This document shows positions 58,330-64,000 of a DNA stretch of 64,000 nucleotides, piece after piece. The translations under genes and the position numbers were made by a program. Numbering within the stretch: position 1 is the first letter of the stretch; each line of letters begins with the position of its first letter. Under the pieces are notes generated by a model. The model did no database searches. It was not told where the DNA came from and was given only the letters and a program-made list of their open reading frames with translations. The DNA is from Hofstenia miamia (lineage: Eukaryota > Xenacoelomorpha > Acoela > Hofsteniidae): positions 299,356 to 363,355 of the forward strand of contig CABFPE010000196.1 of NCBI GenBank assembly GCA_900660155.1, read 5' to 3'.

Positions 58330-60562
58330 CTATAAAACTTTGCATTTCTTTTTCTTTTTTCGTTTCTTCTCTGGTTGCTGAAATGCCTTAACAGCTTCTA
58401 TGAAAACCTTCTCGAGGTTTAGCCTTTTTAAGGAACTGCATTCAACGTACTGATGAGCATTGATGTCCTTGCTCAATTGTAATCCGTTTTGAGCCGATAC
58501 CGAGTCATCTTTCTTGTTTTCACGTAAATCTGATTTTGTTCCGACTAATATACGAGGGACATTGGGACAAAAATGGTCCACTTCGGGAATCCTAAACATT
58601 TAAGTTTGATTAAAGCAAAGTCAAACATGTACTAGAAGAAAAGGAAAAAAAAGAAGAATAAGAAATATTCTTTATTGTTGCAGCATTGTGTATAATTCAT
58701 TGTCAATTTCTAATTGTGGACACGTTCAACATAAACGTTAACAAATTTTAATTTCTTAATTTTTAAATTGTTTTCTTCTACTTTAGGAAACATTACCCAG
58801 AATTAGGTTTTTAGTGGATTGATTGTGAGGCAATGCACACTAAAATAACATTGGTTACAGGTTGTCAACATTTCTAAAGTATTTACTCAACTATTAATAT
58901 TTTTATCATTATTAAATATGCATATGTCATCTGTATATTGTAATACACCATAGTAATTAGATATAACGTCATTGAGATCATTTATGTAAATTGTTAAAAG
59001 AAGTGAACCAAGCAAAGTTCCCTGATATACACCTTTATATATCAAAATCGTTGTAGACTTTAACCCATTTAATCGATTAGTGAGATAATTTTTAAATAGC
59101 TCTATGATATTGGATTAGATTTATGCTATTAAAAAATCTTTACAATATATAAAAATCTTCAAATACATTTACAATATACAGGGTGTTTCAGAAGTCCCTT
59201 TACGATATAAAAACTAATGTAAAAATGTAATTTTAGATGAAATGTCACGTCAGTTGACAATTAACGAAAGAAGACAGAAATGACAACTGAAGCGCCATCT
59301 AAGCCAAAAATTAACAACATTTTCAACAAATGGTTACCCACAGGTAGTGTTCTTGATGCTGAAAGAAGTGGGCGACCACGATCAGCAACGAATGAAAATA
59401 CAAAAAGAGAAATCTTAAAGACGCTCGATGTAAATTTTGGCCCAACATCAACACGCAGACTGTCTCGTGAGCTAGGAGTATCGAAAGCCTCCATTCACCG
59501 AATTCTTAAAGAAGAAAAATTTAAAACTTACATTCCCAGGAGAGTTCAAAGATTAAATGAAGATGATTTTGATCGATGAGTTGAGTTCTGTGAACTGTTA
59601 AAAAATCTTCTTGAAGATGAACCTAGTCTGATTGATCAAATAATTTGAAGTGACGAGGCTAAATGCCATTTAGACGAAAGTGTCAACCGACACAATTGTG
59701 TATACTTGGACACGAAGTTAACTCACCTGGTCTTATGGTTTGGGCCGCAATTTCCAGTAATGGGTTAATTGGACTCTAAATTTTTTCGCATTAAATGTAA
59801 GGAATTGGCTGGACGAAAAGTTTCCTGGACGATGGAAAGGAAGACGTGGAGCAGTGGATGGCCAGCTAGATCGCCTGATTTAACAGAGATGGATTTTTTC
59901 CAATGGGGCAAAATTAAAAAATTAGTCTATCAACAGCAGCCTACAGCAGTAGCATCATTAATGTCAGCAATTATTGAAACTTTTGGTGCCATATCTTCGG
60001 AAATCTGCACTACGGCGTGTTGCTCTGTTAAAGATCGTTTAAACTTATGCATTGATGCTCGTGATGAACAATTTGAACATTTGAAATAAAACTTTAAACA
60101 TTCACCTCTTTATTTGTTTTTAAATTTTGACATTTCATTGAAAAATAAATGTTTTGCATGAATTTTTTATCGTAAAAGGACTTCTGAGACACCCTGTATA
60201 GCTAATAAAATATATTCACCATTTAGCTTTGATGTTATTAAAAGAAGGTAAATCGTTTATGCTAAAACAAACTATGAAAACGTCTGCATCTTGATAAGAT
60301 AATTGACGCAAACGATCAAACTCACTTTGTCCTGCAGTGTCCCATAAATCTAAAAATCATTTATTAATTTAATTTGCTTAGCTTTGTTATGAAATTACGT
60401 ACTTAGTGAGAAAGTTCTGCCATCAACATCTACATTAGCGGAGTAATTATCAAACACAGTTGGTATGTAGTCGTTTGGGAATGCATTAGAAGTATAAGTG
60501 ATCAGAAGACAAGTTTTTCCAACAGCTCCATCACCAACGACAATGCATTTTAATGCCTGCAT
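58330..60562 (-). CDS. Second Rac-type GTPase, shortened insert region, 3 coding exons
   Basis: Rac paralogue. Coding exons on the minus strand: 60562-60403, 60349-60220 and 58591-58330. Exons 1 and 2 are 160 and 130 nt, the same as in the first Rac gene, with the same intron phases, so the two are duplicates. The product is 183 residues: GDGAVGKT P-loop, [10 protein letters not shown] switch [14 protein letters not shown] with Trp56 and Gln61, GTKSDL, ECSSLK, a strongly basic tail (KKRKKKKK) and CAAX CKVL (geranylgeranyl type). The nine residues missing relative to Rac fall between SDLREN and GLQLSKDI, that is, in the Rho insert helix. Switch II is also changed ([16 protein letters not shown]). 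GTP binding should be kept, but partners that read the insert region or switch II may differ. A splice acceptor-like AG lies 7 bases before the ATG. The gene is convergent with the first Rac gene, about 14 kb away. No internal stop. Confidence 0.95.
58890..59105 (-). pseudogene. LINE RT fragment in Rac B intron 2
   Basis: The minus strand reads [17 protein letters not shown] and then [20 protein letters not shown], followed by the catalytic box as YTDD ([10 protein letters not shown]). This is a short piece of RT palm from a CR1/Jockey-type LINE with no other parts. It is in the same orientation as the host gene. Confidence 0.75.
59179..60196 (+). mobile_element. Tc1/mariner-superfamily element in Rac B intron 2, internally deleted
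   Basis: 1.02 kb between TA dinucleotides (59177-59178, 60197-60198). The terminal inverted repeats are about 33 bp with a few mismatches (CAGGGTGTTTCAGAAGTCCC on the left, CAGGGTGTCTCAGAAGTCCT complement of right). The remnant transposase is on the plus strand, antisense to the Rac gene: [11 protein letters not shown]-like linker ([17 protein letters not shown]), helix-turn-helix [28 protein letters not shown], then [20 protein letters not shown] as the third catalytic block and a C-terminus [10 protein letters not shown]. The region with the second catalytic Asp is deleted, and several stops are present. It ends 22 bases from the exon 2 splice donor. Confidence 0.88.
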
Positions 60563-63448
60563 GGCTTACCTAATCATTAAAAATATTACCTCACCTCTCA
60601 GTAATAATTGCTGGAGTAATTTTTTCTTTCAATTAAGAAATTTCAATGGTAGAACCTTAAATCGATATTACATGTAAAAAATATACATCTGAAAACATTT
60701 ATATATATATATATATATATATATTTCTGAATATTCAGCAAGTGTATCCGCTCCTCATCGTGGCTCTACACACATTCCGGAAATGGAGCGCAACAAAATA
60801 ATTTCCATTTCCTTTGAAGTCTCTAGGCTGAGTTAATTTCCTCCGAAAAAGCCCACACGTATCAGGGAGATGTTGCAGCTCCCATGTGATCTCCCAATAA
60901 AGCAGTTATCTGCGACATCATCATCAATGTTGCAAACAATTTCCCAAGACCCCGCATAGATCTAATAAAGATCTACTAATAGAGTAGGACGGTAAGATGG
61001 AAGGAAATTATCCCAATCCTATTTTATGGGATTAGTTGGATACCATGCTAAAATACACAAGAAAGCTGAAAATATTCCAATTAGATATCTAAAACTACCT
61101 TCATTATTTTTGATTTAGTAGGCCTAATTGGAAATGGTATTTGAAGTTACGGCTCTCTCAATGTATCCCGGGTTGATATTTATAGAGGAGGAAGCATTGG
61201 AATATCAAATTGCTAACTGACAACTCACTACCAATATAGTACAAATACAATCAAAAACCGGTGCCCCCTGCAAAATATTTGCACTTAATATAAATGTTGG
61301 TTTATTATTTCGGTCAAGTTCTCAGCGAAAAAATCTCAAATTACTGTTTTCACTCAAAACGAAACGAACCAAGCTTTTTCAGTTTTCAACAATAAACGAT
61401 GCAGTCTTCTTGAAGCAAACGCCAAAATACCAAATGTCAAGTTGAAGTTAAAGTTTGTATTACTTAATTAACAACTAATACATATAGTAGTTAGCTAAAA
61501 AACTTAAACCGCGGTTTTGAGGTGTAAAAAAAGTCGAAACGGAAACCAGACCCATTGTTTAGAAACAGTCATGCATTACTTTTGGTTAGTAACTAGAATT
61601 GTCGAATAAATTTATAGAGTACACTGTGAATAAGGTGAATATAACGTAATGCCAAGATAATTATCTCATAATGTCAAGTTTACAAACACTAAGCTGTAGT
61701 TCTAGAGACAAACGTAAACTTTGTTGGCAGCAAGCCCACTACAAATCTAAAAATAAAGATAGCGGAAGCTAAGAGTGTCTGATAACAAATTCTAAGGATT
61801 TCAAGATTGAGGTCAGAAAGGGATTTTGAGTATCTTGGTTTAACATTAATAAGGACAATTATATGGAGATGATTTCACAATTTCATTTAACGTTGTTCAA
61901 CTTTCTGACCTCAACACTAGTGATTTTTTGAAAAGTGTATAAAATATTTTTTGGACTATTACGAACATAGATAACGATTTGCGGTGGGCTTTAGTTAACA
62001 TCCTGTTTGTAATTCATATTGATTTATAGCAAAGAGAGTCACATTCTATTAATACGTTAATAGTTATGCACGCAATACTAACTGCCGGTTTAAAGCAATT
62101 TTACTTGAAGTTGTCTTTTGGTAGCTGCTTTGAAATCATTGATGGCCTTCTATTAACATTACAATTTTGAAAATTTCAAAAAATGAAAATTATTGACCGT
62201 GATTATTTCAAGTAAGTATCAGCATAATTAGAGGTAAATAAAAATTTCCTGGTTATCAACTTTTACCATTCATTGTGATAAATGGATTTAAATGGCAGGT
62301 TCATTAAAATTGTAAATAAAATGACAATTTCAATATTTACAGACACAGTAATGATCTGATTTGAGAGAGGTTAAAAATCATAATATAACCGCATTAAGAG
62401 GAACGCAGTCCGTGATGTTTTTGAAAAAGTAAATTTGGGCAATCTGAATACCAGAAATCACTTGGTATTCAACTAAAGCAGTACACTAAGTATTGATAAA
62501 CATCATTTTTTGATGATATGATGTCAATGACTTGGCGACTGTTCACTAAAAATATTTTTAAACTAATATATTCCAGTGAATCTTGATATTTTGTTTATTT
62601 CTTCAAGTCAGGAATCAGAATAATGAAGGGAATATCACTACGTAGCCTGATTAAAAGTCATCTAATACAATGATTTCTTATGTACTATAGTAAAACAGTC
62701 TAAATAAACTCAGCAAAATATTGAATATGCCAAGGTCAGGCAATGAAACAATTTGTAAAGCAAAATCAAAACTATGTGTACATCGACTGACGAACTCAGC
62801 AAAAGCTTTTTGTTTGCAGACGTAATTATAGAACAAAAAGCATGAGTAGTGCTGTCAATTAGATTGACTTAAGTTTGAATGTAGTTAACTTTTTAGAAGC
62901 GTTACTTGTTGTGGTATTGTTAACTCAACCAGATTCGCACTCTGAACGAGATCCCTAAACTTTTCCTATCTAACACATACCAGTGTTATGCATTCCATAA
63001 AAGAACTGTACTCGATTCGACGCGACAGACAATTTGATCAATCGAAACTGTCCGGAAACGACTATTAATTTCCTTACCTGACCAGACTATCGATTTACTA
63101 ACCTTATACGGAGAAGACTAATTACTCAATATACAACTGTACATAAATTTCAAACAAATTAATAATAAAAGGGCAACAGTAAAATTAAAAAAGTGGTATA
63201 ATTAATACAAAAATTATTTTCGAAAAAACAGTTGATGGGAAAGTTGTTGACGTTGCTTTCCAAACATCATCGAGGCATCTGAAAACTTCAAGCTAGTGGA
63301 CTGGTTTGCCCAAAAAACATCAGCTCAATGTACATTATTGATACACATATTTAAAGTATGAATGCCTGCACTTCTAAATTCATGCGCACCTCCACATGTA
63401 CAAATGGATATTTATACATATATACGTAAATATATTAAATATATAGTA
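60563..63448. other. No gene recognised; possible 5' region of Rac B
   Basis: Contains a (TA)n run (about 60699-60724) and a GC-richer patch at 60730-61140. Part of that patch resembles, in inverted form, a patch in Rac A intron 1. It may include the Rac B promoter and a non-coding first exon, but none could be identified. The remainder is AT-rich without recognisable content. Confidence 0.45.
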
Positions 63449-64000
63449 CAGTACTGGTAAAAATAATTCGGCCACCAATGATTTGTCATAAATATTTCTG
63501 ATAAATTGACCCCAAGATTGTCATAGGTATTTTAAAATTAGATTTGGTGTTGCAGAAAGAGGAATCATCAAGGTTGAGACATAATTAGCACTGTTTACTT
63601 TGAATCTCAAGGAGAAATGCTACAATGCTTGTGGTTAGTTCAATATTTTTTGGAAAAATGTAGTCGGCCACTGAAGACCAAATCAGAGAATCTGAAAATA
63701 ATTTCATTGGTTGAGCTTTTTTTCAGTCTATTTATATTGAAAATGTCGAACAACAGTCTTTCTTCGGATATATGATGCCAGGTTACATACCTTTTGCCAT
63801 CCCCGAGTCGACTATCTCCAAAAATTTAAAGGGATGAGTCAACGTAATAGAGCCCTATTTGTAGAGCGACCTCGAAGTACTGTCGGGGATATCATTAGAC
63901 GTTTCACTTCTGAAAACATTATTCCCCCAAGCCAAAGTCCGAAAGACCAAAGATGGCCTCCAAAACCTCCCAATCAGCTCTCATGTGCCTTTCAAAGCGA
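63449..64000 (+). mobile_element. Tc1/Bari-like element, 5' part, cut by window end
   Basis: Begins CAGTACTGGTAAAAATAATT directly after TA (63447-63448), the usual shape of a Tc1/Bari terminus. Starting about 300 bases in, plus-strand frames show IPESTISKNLKG and VGDIIRRFTSENIIPP, in keeping with the N-terminal DNA-binding part of a Tc1-type transposase. Frames shift, so this copy is probably inactive. The catalytic part and right end lie outside the window. Confidence 0.65.

Overview
The window is AT-rich (roughly 30 percent GC by eye) nuclear DNA of an animal. The host genes are split by long AT-rich introns with GT-AG ends, use the standard code, and belong to metazoan families (DCAF8 and Rac). 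Most other sequence is transposon debris typical of invertebrates: cecropia-type and other mariners, piggyBac, Tc1-like elements, hAT remnants, CR1/Jockey-type LINEs and Penelope-like elements. The phylum cannot be fixed from the sequence. Splice acceptors lying only a few bases before start codons would fit a lineage with spliced-leader trans-splicing, such as a hydrozoan or flatworm, but ordinary 5'UTR introns would look the same.

Layout. 1-2.9 kb: no recognised gene. 2.9-20.8 kb (+): a complete 11-coding-exon gene for a DCAF8/WDR42A-type WD40 protein (597 aa), a substrate receptor of CUL4-DDB1 ubiquitin ligases. Its 10 kb intron 7 holds a piggyBac copy with a near-intact mariner inserted in it, an unusual pair of linked palindromes, and an internally deleted second piggyBac. 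20.8-40.4 kb: a repeat graveyard. It contains several LINE fragments (one inserted in another with a 12-bp target duplication), two 1-nt/1000-nt assembly gaps, a Penelope end, and an IS630/Tc1-type element framed by two mirror-image arrays of a 9-mer with a 20-21 bp period. 40.4-44.4 kb (+): a complete three-coding-exon Rac GTPase gene (192 aa). 45.5-57.5 kb: Penelope, Tc1, LINE and hAT remnants, and a 2 kb segment present twice around a one-base gap, which carries a mariner. 58.3-60.6 kb (-): a second Rac paralogue (183 aa) with identical intron positions but a shortened Rho insert region; a Tc1-like element sits 22 bases from one of its splice donors. 60.6-64 kb: mostly unassigned, ending in the start of a Tc1/Bari-like element cut by the window edge.

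The host genes are not an operon. DCAF8 acts in protein turnover, and the two Rac genes, convergent and about 14 kb apart, look like a local duplication with divergence. Most of the remaining signal is mobile-element history. The most unusual structures are the phased 9-mer arrays at 31.7-33.1 kb and the double palindrome cassette at 11.47-11.56 kb.
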